From contig NZ_JARGYD010000017.1 in assembly GCF_029168315.1 (NCBI RefSeq), positions 1 to 35,604 of the forward strand: a stretch of 35,604 nucleotides of DNA, in the 5' to 3' direction. The position numbers and the translations under genes were made by a program. Positions within the stretch are counted from its first letter, which is position 1. Each line of letters begins with the position of its first letter. Positions 15,983 to 24,755 of this stretch are shown in pieces. The notes beneath the pieces were generated by a model. That model was given only the letters and a program-made list of their open reading frames with translations, searched no databases and was not told where the DNA came from. This DNA is from Psychromarinibacter halotolerans (GTDB taxonomy: Bacteria; Pseudomonadota; Alphaproteobacteria; Rhodobacterales; Rhodobacteraceae).

Positions 15983-17092
15983 ATGTCAGCCGAAGAAGGT
16001 GACCTGCTTCACGTCGTGACGGACGACAATATCGGGCCGGGCCGGAAACGGCTTGGGCATTTGCTGATCTGGGGCTCGTTCGGGCTGCTTGTCGCGGTCT
16101 TCGCGGTGCTGTCACTGGCGCAGGCGGGACGGATCGGACTGGAATTCGGAAACTGGCGCCCTGCGCTGTACGCCGCGCTGTTCTGGGGCATCTGCCTTGG
16201 CATCGCGCAGGTGGTGCTGCACGGCGAACAGGGCAAGCGGACGCTGTTCATCCTGCCCGCCGCGCTGTTCGTGATCGCGATGGTGATCTTCCCGCTGATC
16301 TTCGCGCTGGGCATCGCGTTTTCCAACTGGAACCTGTCCTCGCTGGAGGGACGAAGCTTCAACGGCTTCGACAACGTGGTGCAGATGTGGAACGACCCGT
16401 TCTACTGGAACGCGCTGACGAACATGGTCTGGTACACGCTGGCGATCATCGTGGAATACGTAATCGCCCTTGGCCTTGCGCTGATCCTTGCCAGCGAGAT
16501 CAAGGCGCGCAAATTCTTCCGCGTCGCGTTCCTGCTGCCGCTGATGCTGTCGCCGGTGGCGGTGTCGTGGATGATCGGCAAGTCGATGCTAGAGGGCCGC
16601 TTTGGCCCCATCGCGCGGCTGGCGCGGTGGTTGGGCTGGGACCGGCCCGCGTTCTTCTCGGACCCGGAAATCGCCCGCGCGATGATCATGATCATGGACG
16701 CGTGGACCTTCATCCCGTTCATGATGATCATGCTACTGGCCGGGCTTCAGGCGATCCCGCGCGACGTACAGGAAGCGGCGCGCGTCGACGGCGCGTCCGG
16801 CTGGCGCGGCTTTTGGGAGGTGACCTTCCCGCTGATGCTGCCGGTGTCGATCACGGCGATCCTGATCCGCATCATCTTCAAGCTGAAGCTGGCGGATATC
16901 ATCATCAACGTCACCTCCGGCGGGCCGGGCGGCGCGACGGACAGCGTGACCAGCTTTATTTTCCGCGAATACCGTGACCGGTCGAACGTGGGATACGGCA
17001 CACTGCTGGCGATCGTGTACCTCGTGCTGATCGTGATCTCGATCACGATCTTCATGAAACTCGTCGATCGCTGGATGAACCCGAGGTACTGA
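15983..17092 (+). CDS. Sugar ABC transporter permease 1 (MalF-like)
   Basis: A 369-residue inner-membrane permease. The N-terminus is cytoplasmic and hydrophilic (about 25 residues). Two extra membrane segments follow at about 30-75, then the conserved core. The EAA loop that docks the ATPase reads EAARVDGASGWRGFWEVTFPLM near residue 265. About eight membrane segments are visible, matching MalF-type subunits with extra N-terminal helices. It is second in the operon, and the next permease starts 2 bases after its stop, so the two are probably translationally coupled. Confidence 0.92.
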   Translation: MSAEEGDLLHVVTDDNIGPGRKRLGHLLIWGSFGLLVAVFAVLSLAQAGRIGLEFGNWRPALYAALFWGICLGIAQVVLHGEQGKRTLFILPAALFVIAMVIFPLIFALGIAFSNWNLSSLEGRSFNGFDNVVQMWNDPFYWNALTNMVWYTLAIIVEYVIALGLALILASEIKARKFFRVAFLLPLMLSPVAVSWMIGKSMLEGRFGPIARLARWLGWDRPAFFSDPEIARAMIMIMDAWTFIPFMMIMLLAGLQAIPRDVQEAARVDGASGWRGFWEVTFPLMLPVSITAILIRIIFKLKLADIIINVTSGGPGGATDSVTSFIFREYRDRSNVGYGTLLAIVYLVLIVISITIFMKLVDRWMNPRY

Positions 17093-17094
17093 CC

Positions 17095-18030
17095 ATGACC
17101 GATGCAACGCGGTCCTCGGACCAGATCTTTCACGACAGCGAACACGACACCGCCGGACGGGCGAAGTGGTTTGCCGGGCGGGTCGCGATCTATGGCATCC
17201 TGATCCTGTGGACCATCGTCTGCCTGTTCCCGATCTACTGGACGCTGACGACCTCGTTCAAGCTGGCGCCGAACGTGATGCAGGGCCACCTGATCCCCTT
17301 CGTGGACTACCAGCCCAGCTGGAAGGGCTTCGAAAGCCTCGGGTTGTCGCCCCGCCTGATCGGCGAGGAATCGACGGTGCGCGAGGAATTCCTGAAACGC
17401 TTTGCCAACTCGGTGATCACGGCGGGTTCGGCCTCGCTTCTGGCGGTGATCCTGGGGTCGATGACGGCGTATGGCCTGTCGCGGTTCCGCTATCGCTTTG
17501 GCTTCATGCGCAATCCCGATATCTCGTTCTTCTTCCTGTCGCAGCTGATCCTGCCGCCGGTGGTGCTCGCCCTGCCGTTCCTCGTGCTCTACAAAGAGCT
17601 CGATTTCCTCGACACCCGGATCGGCCTGATCCTGCTGTACACGCTGACGGTGCTGCCCATCGTCATCTGGATCATGCGCGACCAGTTCCAGTCGATCCCG
17701 GTCGAACTGGAAGAAGCCGCGCTGGTCGACGGCTTGTCGATCTGGGGCGCGTTCCTGACCATCGTCCTGCCGATCGCGCTGCCGGGAATGGTGGCGGCGT
17801 TCATCCTGTCGCTGGTGCTGACGTGGAACGAGTACTTCTTCGCGGCGCTGCTGACGTCGACGGACGCCAAAACCTTGCCGGTGATGGTGGCGTCGCAGAC
17901 CGGGTCGCAGGGCATCAACTGGTGGGCGATGGCGGCGCTGTCCACGGCGGCGATCCTGCCGCTGATCGTGATCGGCGTCGTGCTGGAACGCTACATCATC
18001 AAGGGGATGGCCGCTGGCGCGGTGAAGTGA
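17095..18030 (+). CDS. Sugar ABC transporter permease 2 (MalG-like)
   Basis: A 311-residue inner-membrane permease. After about 25 hydrophilic residues comes the first membrane helix (VAIYGILILWTIVCLFPIYW). The EAA loop reads EEAALVDGLSIWGAFLTIVLPIALPG near residue 208, and MalG-type C-terminal features (TWNEYFFAALLTS, ERYIIKGMAAGAVK) follow. It pairs with the preceding permease and the divergently encoded ATPase. It is the last gene of the operon, followed by the tandem-repeat array. Confidence 0.93.
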   Translation: MTDATRSSDQIFHDSEHDTAGRAKWFAGRVAIYGILILWTIVCLFPIYWTLTTSFKLAPNVMQGHLIPFVDYQPSWKGFESLGLSPRLIGEESTVREEFLKRFANSVITAGSASLLAVILGSMTAYGLSRFRYRFGFMRNPDISFFFLSQLILPPVVLALPFLVLYKELDFLDTRIGLILLYTLTVLPIVIWIMRDQFQSIPVELEEAALVDGLSIWGAFLTIVLPIALPGMVAAFILSLVLTWNEYFFAALLTSTDAKTLPVMVASQTGSQGINWWAMAALSTAAILPLIVIGVVLERYIIKGMAAGAVK

Positions 18031-18052
18031 CGGGAGCCACAGACCGGGGTTG

Positions 18053-18254
18053 AAAGCGAGGGGCTTTGCCCCGTCGCACCGGAGGTGCGCTTAGGGAGTT
18101 TGAGGGGCTTTGCCCCGTCGCACCAGATGTGCGCTAGAAAAAGGTTGAGAGGCTTTGCCCCGTCGCACCAGAGGTGCGCTAGAAAAAGGTTGAGGGGCGT
18201 TGCCCATCTACGCCTGCGGCGCATTCACCCCAGGATATTTACAGACAGAAGAAG
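18053..18254 (+). repeat. 45-bp tandem repeat array ending in a dispersed intergenic element
   Basis: Four units start near 18053, 18099, 18144 and 18189, with a period of 44-45 bases. Each has a GGGGCTTTGCCCC hairpin (18060-18072, 18104-18116 and 18149-18161 in the first three, the third with one change; degenerate in the fourth) and then a second hairpin built on GTCGCACC...GGTGCGC. Units 2 and 3 end in CTAGAAAAAGGTTGA. The fourth unit runs on into CCCCAGGATATTT and GACAGAAGAAG, the tail found in the other elements of this window. It lies between convergent genes and probably also terminates the transporter operon. A minus-strand frame through it reads a 15-residue periodic peptide, which I regard as non-coding. 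Confidence 0.85.
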
Positions 18255-18267
18255 CCCGGATGCGCGC

Positions 18268-19074
18268 CTAGTGGGCGGCCATCGACACGGTGTCGACGAT
18301 GGACCGGCCGCCGTCCACGGTGAGGATCTGGCCGGTCATGAAGCCCGAGCCATCCGAGGCGAGGAAGCGCGTCGCTTCGGCCAGTTCGGTTGCGCTTGCG
18401 ATCCGGGCCAGCGGCGTGTTGCGGATGATGTCGTCGCGACAGCCTTCCTTGATCTTCAGCGTGTCCTTCAGGCTGGCGCTCATCACGCTGCCGAAGGCCA
18501 CCGCGTTGACGCGGATGTTGTGCGGCGCAAGCGCCACCGCCATCGCGCGCGTCATCTGGTCCAGCGCGGCGCAGCTGATCGAATAGCCCAGCAGGTCGGG
18601 GTGTGTGCGGCGCGCGGCGATGGAACTGAGGTTCACGATCGAGCCTTGGCACGGCTTGTCCTCTTCCTCGGCCTGCTTGATCATCCGCTTCGCGACAAGC
18701 TGTGTCAGACGAAGCGAGGTCATCAGGTTCTGCTGAAGCAGTTCTTCGACGCTGTCTTCTTCGGGGCACAGCGCCTCGGAATAGGCGACTTGCCGGCTGG
18801 CGTTGACGAGGATGTCGACGGTGTCGAAGGCGTCGATGGTCGCCGACAGCAGGTTTGCGATCGACAGCTTTTCGCGCAGGTCGCCAGCGAAGTAGCGGGC
18901 ACGAGAGTCGTCCTTAGACGCCTCTTCGCCGATCTCGCGCACAAGGCCCTCTTCGTCCATGTCGGCGAAGACCACGTTGGCGTCCATTTCAAGGAAGTGC
19001 CGCGCGATCGCAAGGCCGACACCATTGGCGGCGCCTGTCACGATGGCAGTCTTGCCTGCGATGGAGAAAGACAT
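18268..19074 (-). CDS. SDR-family protein with degenerate active site
   Basis: A 268-residue short-chain dehydrogenase/reductase homologue. The cofactor motif TGAANGVG (13-20) is intact and the catalytic-serine region reads NLSS (148-151). Two normally conserved elements are altered: the NNAG motif reads VNAS (90-93), and the YxxxK motif reads Y164-S-I-S-C168, so the catalytic lysine is a cysteine (codon TGC). The rest is well preserved, including HNIRVNAVAFGSV and the C-terminal ILTVDGG. It may bind NAD(P) without normal catalysis, or use altered chemistry. There is no frameshift or stop. It lies downstream of the methyltransferase on the same strand, and converges with the ABC operon. Confidence 0.85.
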   Translation of the reverse strand: MSFSIAGKTAIVTGAANGVGLAIARHFLEMDANVVFADMDEEGLVREIGEEASKDDSRARYFAGDLREKLSIANLLSATIDAFDTVDILVNASRQVAYSEALCPEEDSVEELLQQNLMTSLRLTQLVAKRMIKQAEEEDKPCQGSIVNLSSIAARRTHPDLLGYSISCAALDQMTRAMAVALAPHNIRVNAVAFGSVMSASLKDTLKIKEGCRDDIIRNTPLARIASATELAEATRFLASDGSGFMTGQILTVDGGRSIVDTVSMAAH

Positions 19075-19120
19075 GAATGCGTGTCCTGATTCCTGTGGGG
19101 CAGCCTAGCGGCGGTTCCCG

Positions 19121-20113
19121 CTATCGGGAAGCGCCCTTTGCGGCAATGGGTTTCGCGGCGCAGAGGATCTTGAAACGGCCGGTTCCGGCCAGTTCCTCGA
19201 CCTCGCGAAAGCGCGCGCGGGCCTCTGTTTCGTAGGGCAGGTGGCGGTTGGCCACCAGCCACAGGCGGCCCGAGGGTTTCAGCATGGCGGCCGCCGCCGC
19301 GATGAAGCCACGGCCAAGCGCCGGGTCGGCGGCGCGGCTGGTGTGGAACGGCGGGTTCGACACGACGGCATCCACCGCAGCATCCGGGCGCCATGTCAGC
19401 GCATCGGCCCAGTGGAAGCGGGCGCGCGGGTCGGTCACGTTGCGCCGCGCGCAGTCCAGCGCGGCGTGTTCGGCTTCGACAAGATGCAGCTCTTCCACGC
19501 CGGTGCGTTTCAGAACCTCGGCGGCGAGGTACCCCCAGCCGGCGCCAAGATCGACGACCCGCTTCGGCAGCGACGGCGGCAGCATGTCGGCCAGCGCGGC
19601 AGAGCCCGCATCGATCCCGTCGGCCGAGAACACGCCCGGCGCCGTCACGAAGCCGCCGATGTCCTGACCCGCCGCCGGTGCGGCCCAAGCCGAGAAGTCG
19701 CCGGTCGCGGTGAAGATCTTGCCATGCGCCTTCGAGATCACCTCGCCCACGCTGCCCGCCTTGCGGCAGTCGCGCAGCAGGCTTTCGACGCCGTCTTCCT
19801 TCTGGCCGTCGATGATCACGGTGCCGCCGGTCAGCGCCGTCGCCTGCGCCACCAGCGCACGCGCCTCGGCCTTGGCGCGGGGGATGCAGACCAGCGCGGC
19901 GGCAAAGTCGCCCTCGGGCGCGATGGCGGTGTCGTAGCCTTGGGTCGCGAAGGCATCGTGGTCGGGGCGGAAACCCTGAATGACCTGCACGCGGTCTTTC
20001 GGCAGCGGCGCAAGGTCGGTCCCCGCGCGCGGGCGAAACACCGCGATGCGTCCGGCATCGGGCAGCTGGCACGCGCCGTTCTCAAGCGCGGTGGTCAGTC
20101 GTGTCGAAGACAT
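19121..20113 (-). CDS. rsmC: Class I SAM methyltransferase, RsmC/RlmG-like
   Basis: A 330-residue methyltransferase of the RsmC (16S rRNA m2G1207) type. A degenerate N-terminal Rossmann half (about 1-160, with VQVIQGFRPDHDAF) precedes the catalytic half. The SAM motif reads VVDLGAGWGYLAAEVLKR (near 195), the acidic strand end is HLVEAEHAAL, and the catalytic motif is SNPPFH, typical of N2-guanine methyltransferases. The gene symbol is by family resemblance; RlmG or another rRNA target is possible. The start is the ATG at 20113, 19 bases after the clpS stop on the same strand, so they may form an operon. The longer open frame runs into clpS. Confidence 0.82.
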   Translation of the reverse strand: MSSTRLTTALENGACQLPDAGRIAVFRPRAGTDLAPLPKDRVQVIQGFRPDHDAFATQGYDTAIAPEGDFAAALVCIPRAKAEARALVAQATALTGGTVIIDGQKEDGVESLLRDCRKAGSVGEVISKAHGKIFTATGDFSAWAAPAAGQDIGGFVTAPGVFSADGIDAGSAALADMLPPSLPKRVVDLGAGWGYLAAEVLKRTGVEELHLVEAEHAALDCARRNVTDPRARFHWADALTWRPDAAVDAVVSNPPFHTSRAADPALGRGFIAAAAAMLKPSGRLWLVANRHLPYETEARARFREVEELAGTGRFKILCAAKPIAAKGASR

Positions 20114-20132
20114 GGGGTGCGGGCCCGGGGCC

Positions 20133-20468
20133 CTATTCCTTTTCCATCGTGCACTGCAGCGGGTGCTGGTGCCGGCGGGCAAAGTCCATGACCTGCCCGA
20201 CCTTGGTCTCTGCAATCTCGAAGCTGAACACGCCGACGACGGCCAAGCCCTTCTTGTGGACGGTCAGCATCAGTTCGAACGCCTGCGCGTGGTTCATGCC
20301 GAAGAAGCGTTCCAGCACGTGCACCACGAATTCCATGGGCGTGAAGTCGTCGTTCAGAAGCATGACCTTGTACAGCGGCGGGCGTTTCGTTTTCGCGCGC
20401 GTTTCTACAACGACGCCGGTATCGCCGTCGTCGCCGTCCTTCTTCGTCATGATCTCGGGCCGATGCAT
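20133..20468 (-). CDS. clpS: ATP-dependent Clp protease adaptor ClpS
   Basis: ClpS binds the ClpA N-domain and delivers N-degron substrates to ClpAP. The core reads RPPLYKVMLLNDDFTPMEFVVHVLERFFGM, with the NDD and M residues of the N-degron pocket, then LTVHKKGLAVVGVFSFEIAETKV and the C-terminal HPLQCTMEKE. Start choice is uncertain. The frame is open to 20525, but a TATA-like box at 20514-20519 would start transcription near 20507, so ATG 20468 (111 residues) or ATG 20450 is more likely than 20504. The N-terminal extension is disordered and Asp/Gly-rich, as usual. It is upstream of rsmC and divergent from the HAD gene. Confidence 0.93.
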   Translation of the reverse strand: MHRPEIMTKKDGDDGDTGVVVETRAKTKRPPLYKVMLLNDDFTPMEFVVHVLERFFGMNHAQAFELMLTVHKKGLAVVGVFSFEIAETKVGQVMDFARRHQHPLQCTMEKE

Positions 20469-20586
20469 CCCGTGCAAATTCTCCGCCGAACGTCCTGATT
20501 GCATGGTGCGACTATATAAGGTCACCTTTCGCTATGAAAAGGGGGGCTTTTGCCCCGGACGTCCGTATACAGGGTAAGTTTGACAG

Positions 20587-21288
20587 ATGGCGGAAAAGTT
20601 AACGACAATCGCGTTCGATGCGGACGACACGCTGTGGCACAACGAGCAGTTCTTCCGCATCACGCAGGACCGATTCTTCCGGCTTCTGGCCGACCATGCC
20701 GACCCCGACCATCTGGACCAGCGGCTGCTGGAGGCAGAGCGGCGCAACGTCGGCCACTATGGGTTCGGCATCAAGGGCTTCATGCTGTCGATGATCGAGA
20801 CCGCGATCGAAGTGACCGACAGCAAGGTGCCGGCCTCTGTGATCGCCGAGATCATCGCGGCCGGGCAAGAGATGCTGCGCCACCCGATCGAACTGTTGCC
20901 CCACGCGCGCGAGGCGGTCGAGGCCGCGGCCAGCCGCTATCGCGTTCTGCTGATCACCAAGGGCGACCTGCTGGATCAGGAACGCAAGCTGGCGCAGTCG
21001 GGCTTGGGAGAGCTGTTCGACGGGGTCGAGATCGTGTCGGACAAGACCGCGCCGGTTTATACGCGCATCTTCGATGGCAGGGCCGAGGGGGCGGCGCGGG
21101 CGATGATGGTCGGCAACTCGATGAAGTCCGACGTGCTGCCGGTGATCGAGGCGGGCGGGTGGGGCGTGTACGTACCCCACGGCCAGACATGGGCGCTGGA
21201 ACATGCCGACCCGCCCGAGGGCCACGGCCGGTTCCGCGAGATCCCCGATCTTGGTGCATTGATGCCACTATTGTTCGAATTTGAATAA
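20587..21288 (+). CDS. HAD-family hydrolase
   Basis: A 233-residue haloacid-dehalogenase-type phosphatase. Motif I is FDADDTL with the nucleophile D11 and acid D13. Motif II is LLITKGD, motif III uses the Lys of VSDKT, and motif IV is VGNSMKSDV. A helical C1 cap lies between motif I and II. The substrate is unknown; small phosphorylated metabolites or nucleotides are likely. A hairpin (GGGGC/GCCCC, 20543-20556) and TATACA at 20566-20571 lie just upstream. It starts divergently from clpS. Confidence 0.88.
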   Translation: MAEKLTTIAFDADDTLWHNEQFFRITQDRFFRLLADHADPDHLDQRLLEAERRNVGHYGFGIKGFMLSMIETAIEVTDSKVPASVIAEIIAAGQEMLRHPIELLPHAREAVEAAASRYRVLLITKGDLLDQERKLAQSGLGELFDGVEIVSDKTAPVYTRIFDGRAEGAARAMMVGNSMKSDVLPVIEAGGWGVYVPHGQTWALEHADPPEGHGRFREIPDLGALMPLLFEFE

Positions 21289-21495
21289 TCGGCGCGCCAC
21301 ATTTCCGCCACAAAGGAAACATCTAGCGGTCTGGCATGGCGCGTCCGCAACATCTCGGGCATCACTTGAAGGCGGATTTGAAAGACGTTGAAAATCTTCT
21401 GTTTTCGGAGTTCGCGGCCCATGCTACGCTGATCTCAACAATTCGACCGGGCGACAAATGATCCGGCGGAACGAGGCAGTATCAGGATCGGTGAC

Positions 21496-22959
21496 GTGAG
21501 CGCGCACCTCAAGCACATGGCCCGCGTGGGCCTTCTTTTCGCTATCGTGGCAATCTACGCGCCCCTCGCGGCGGTGGCAGCCCCATACGCAGCATACGTC
21601 ATGGACGCCAGGACCGGAGAGGTGCTGCACTCGGACAACTCCGAGACGCGGCTTCACCCGGCATCGCTGACCAAGATGATGACGCTGTACATCGTGTTTC
21701 AGGCCGTCGAGCACGGCGAGATCACGATGGACACAGAAGTAACCATCTCGAAGTTCGCGGCGTCCGAGCCGCCGTCGAAGCTGGGTCTGCGCCCGGGGCA
21801 GCGGATCAAGCTGCGCTATCTGGTGCGGGCGGCGGCCATCAAGTCGGCGAACGACGCGGCGACCGCGCTGGGCGAGGCGATTTCGGGCTCCGAGGCGGCC
21901 TTCGCCGAGCGTATGAACCGGACCGCCAAGGCGATCGGGATGCGCGACACGACGTTCCGCAACGCCCACGGCCTGACCGACAACGCGCACCTGTCGACGG
22001 CGCGCGACATGGCGCTGCTGGGGCGGCACCTGTTCTACGACTATCCTGAATACTACAACCTGTTCAGCCGCATCACCACGGATGCCGGGCTGCGGGAAGT
22101 CGCCAACACCAACCGCCGCTTCCTGAACGCCTACAAGGGCGCCGACGGGATCAAGACCGGCTATACCCGCGCCGCTGGCTTCAACCTTGTCGCCTCGGCG
22201 GAACGCGGCGGTGTGCGGATCATCGCGGCGGTGTTCGGCGGACGCTCGACCCCGTGGCGGAACGAGGAAATGGCCCGCCTTCTGGACCTTGGCTTCGCGA
22301 AGGCGCCGACGCGGGTGGCGGTGCGCCGCCCCGGAAAACCGGCCTATACGCCCGGCGCCGACCTTGGCCGCATCCGCTATGCCAAGCGCGACCCCGACCG
22401 CAGCCCGCTGCCGCGCCTGCGCCCCGGACCCGGAACCGAGGCGCTGCCGGAAGAACTGCTGGTCGCAATGGCCGAGACCATCGAGGAAACCGTGGTCGCG
22501 ATCGAGGCGACGGCCCCCGCGGCCTCGACCCTTCCCGAGGGCGCGCGGACGCCGCCGCCGACCAAGCCCGGCGCCGTCACCGCGGCGGTTCCGGTGGGCG
22601 AACCGGCGCCGCTTCCGGTGCCGCGCCCGGTGTCGCTGACGGCGGAACTCGAAGCGGTAGACCCCGCCCCGGTGGTCGAAGCGGAACCCGTCGTCGTCGA
22701 ACGCCTGTCGACCAGCGGCGACCGCCACTTCGGCATCAACGTGGGGCTTTACACCTCTCGCTATCAGGCAGAGCGCGTGCTGCTGCAGACCGCGCTGACC
22801 GAACTGGGCACGCTGGACGAGGCGTTGCGCAAGGTGAAGCAAAGCAACAAGGGCTTCGAAGCGAACTTCGTCGGCCTGACGGCGGAAGCTGCCGAGATGG
22901 CTTGCGAACGGCTGAAGGCCCGCAACATCGCCTGCACCACGATGGGACCGGCGTCCTAG
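21496..22959 (+). CDS. dacA: D-alanyl-D-alanine carboxypeptidase with C-terminal SPOR-like domain
   Basis: A 487-residue low-molecular-mass penicillin-binding protein that trims the terminal D-Ala of peptidoglycan stem peptides. A Sec signal (VGLLFAIVAIYAPLAAVAA, about 11-29) is followed by the serine-peptidase motifs S57-L-T-K60, S117-A-N119 and K220-T-G222. After the catalytic domain (to about 285) comes a Pro/Ala-rich linker (PPPTKPGAVTAAVPVGEPAPLPVPRP region). The final 80 residues (HFGINVGLYTSRYQAERVL...) resemble a SPOR domain that binds denuded glycan strands at the septum. The GTG start at 21496 is preceded by AGGA at 21484-21487; an in-frame ATG at 21517 is the alternative. An extended -10-like TGCTACGCT lies near 21422-21430. 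Confidence 0.93.
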   Translation: MSAHLKHMARVGLLFAIVAIYAPLAAVAAPYAAYVMDARTGEVLHSDNSETRLHPASLTKMMTLYIVFQAVEHGEITMDTEVTISKFAASEPPSKLGLRPGQRIKLRYLVRAAAIKSANDAATALGEAISGSEAAFAERMNRTAKAIGMRDTTFRNAHGLTDNAHLSTARDMALLGRHLFYDYPEYYNLFSRITTDAGLREVANTNRRFLNAYKGADGIKTGYTRAAGFNLVASAERGGVRIIAAVFGGRSTPWRNEEMARLLDLGFAKAPTRVAVRRPGKPAYTPGADLGRIRYAKRDPDRSPLPRLRPGPGTEALPEELLVAMAETIEETVVAIEATAPAASTLPEGARTPPPTKPGAVTAAVPVGEPAPLPVPRPVSLTAELEAVDPAPVVEAEPVVVERLSTSGDRHFGINVGLYTSRYQAERVLLQTALTELGTLDEALRKVKQSNKGFEANFVGLTAEAAEMACERLKARNIACTTMGPAS

Positions 22960-22985
22960 CGCCTGCCACGCCAACAGCCGACAGC

Positions 22986-23048
22986 AGGGGGGCTCTGCCC
23001 CCCGCGCGCCATGCGCGCTCCCCCCGAGGTATTGTCAAAGAGAAGAAG
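22986..23048 (+). repeat. Dispersed two-hairpin intergenic element, copy B
   Basis: Downstream of dacA, GGGGGGC (22987-22993) pairs with GCCCCCC (22997-23003). A second hairpin, GCGCGC (23004-23009) with GCGCGC (23013-23018), follows. Then comes CCCCCCGAGGTATT and the purine tail CAAAGAGAAGAAG. The order matches the other copies in this window. It probably serves as the dacA terminator. Confidence 0.75.
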
Positions 23049-23072
23049 CAGCAGCGGAAGCGTACTTCCCTT

Positions 23073-23131
23073 GCCTCTTCTGTCCTCAAATATCCTGGGG
23101 GAGGCGCCGAAGGCGACGGGGGCAAAGCCCC
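23073..23131 (-). repeat. Dispersed two-hairpin intergenic element, copy B', inverted
   Basis: On the minus strand, downstream of yejF, the order is GGGGCTTTGCCCC (23119-23131), the CGCC-TTCG-GCG hairpin, CTCCCCCAGGATATTT, and GAGGACAGAAG. It is the mirror image of copy B, so two copies stand tail to tail between convergent genes, one at each gene's 3' end. Confidence 0.75.
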
Positions 23132-23153
23132 AAATCCTGGGGCGGTCCAGACG

Positions 23154-24751
<1,598 letters not shown>

Positions 24752-24755
<4 letters not shown>

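Noticed and set aside
14535..16115. A 526-codon minus-strand frame opposite the binding-protein gene
   Set aside because: Antisense shadow. The plus strand has a good ribosome site, a Tat signal and a binding-protein fold.
17991..18224. A 77-residue minus-strand frame with a 15-residue repeat (PLNLFLAHLWCDGAK)
   Set aside because: It is the translation of the 45-bp repeat, overlaps the end of the permease gene, and has no ribosome site. The periodicity follows from the repeat length being divisible by three.
21366..21392. Three TTGAA copies before dacA (21366, 21378, 21388)
   Set aside because: Spacing is irregular (12 and 10 bases) and does not fit a known site such as CtrA; probably chance.
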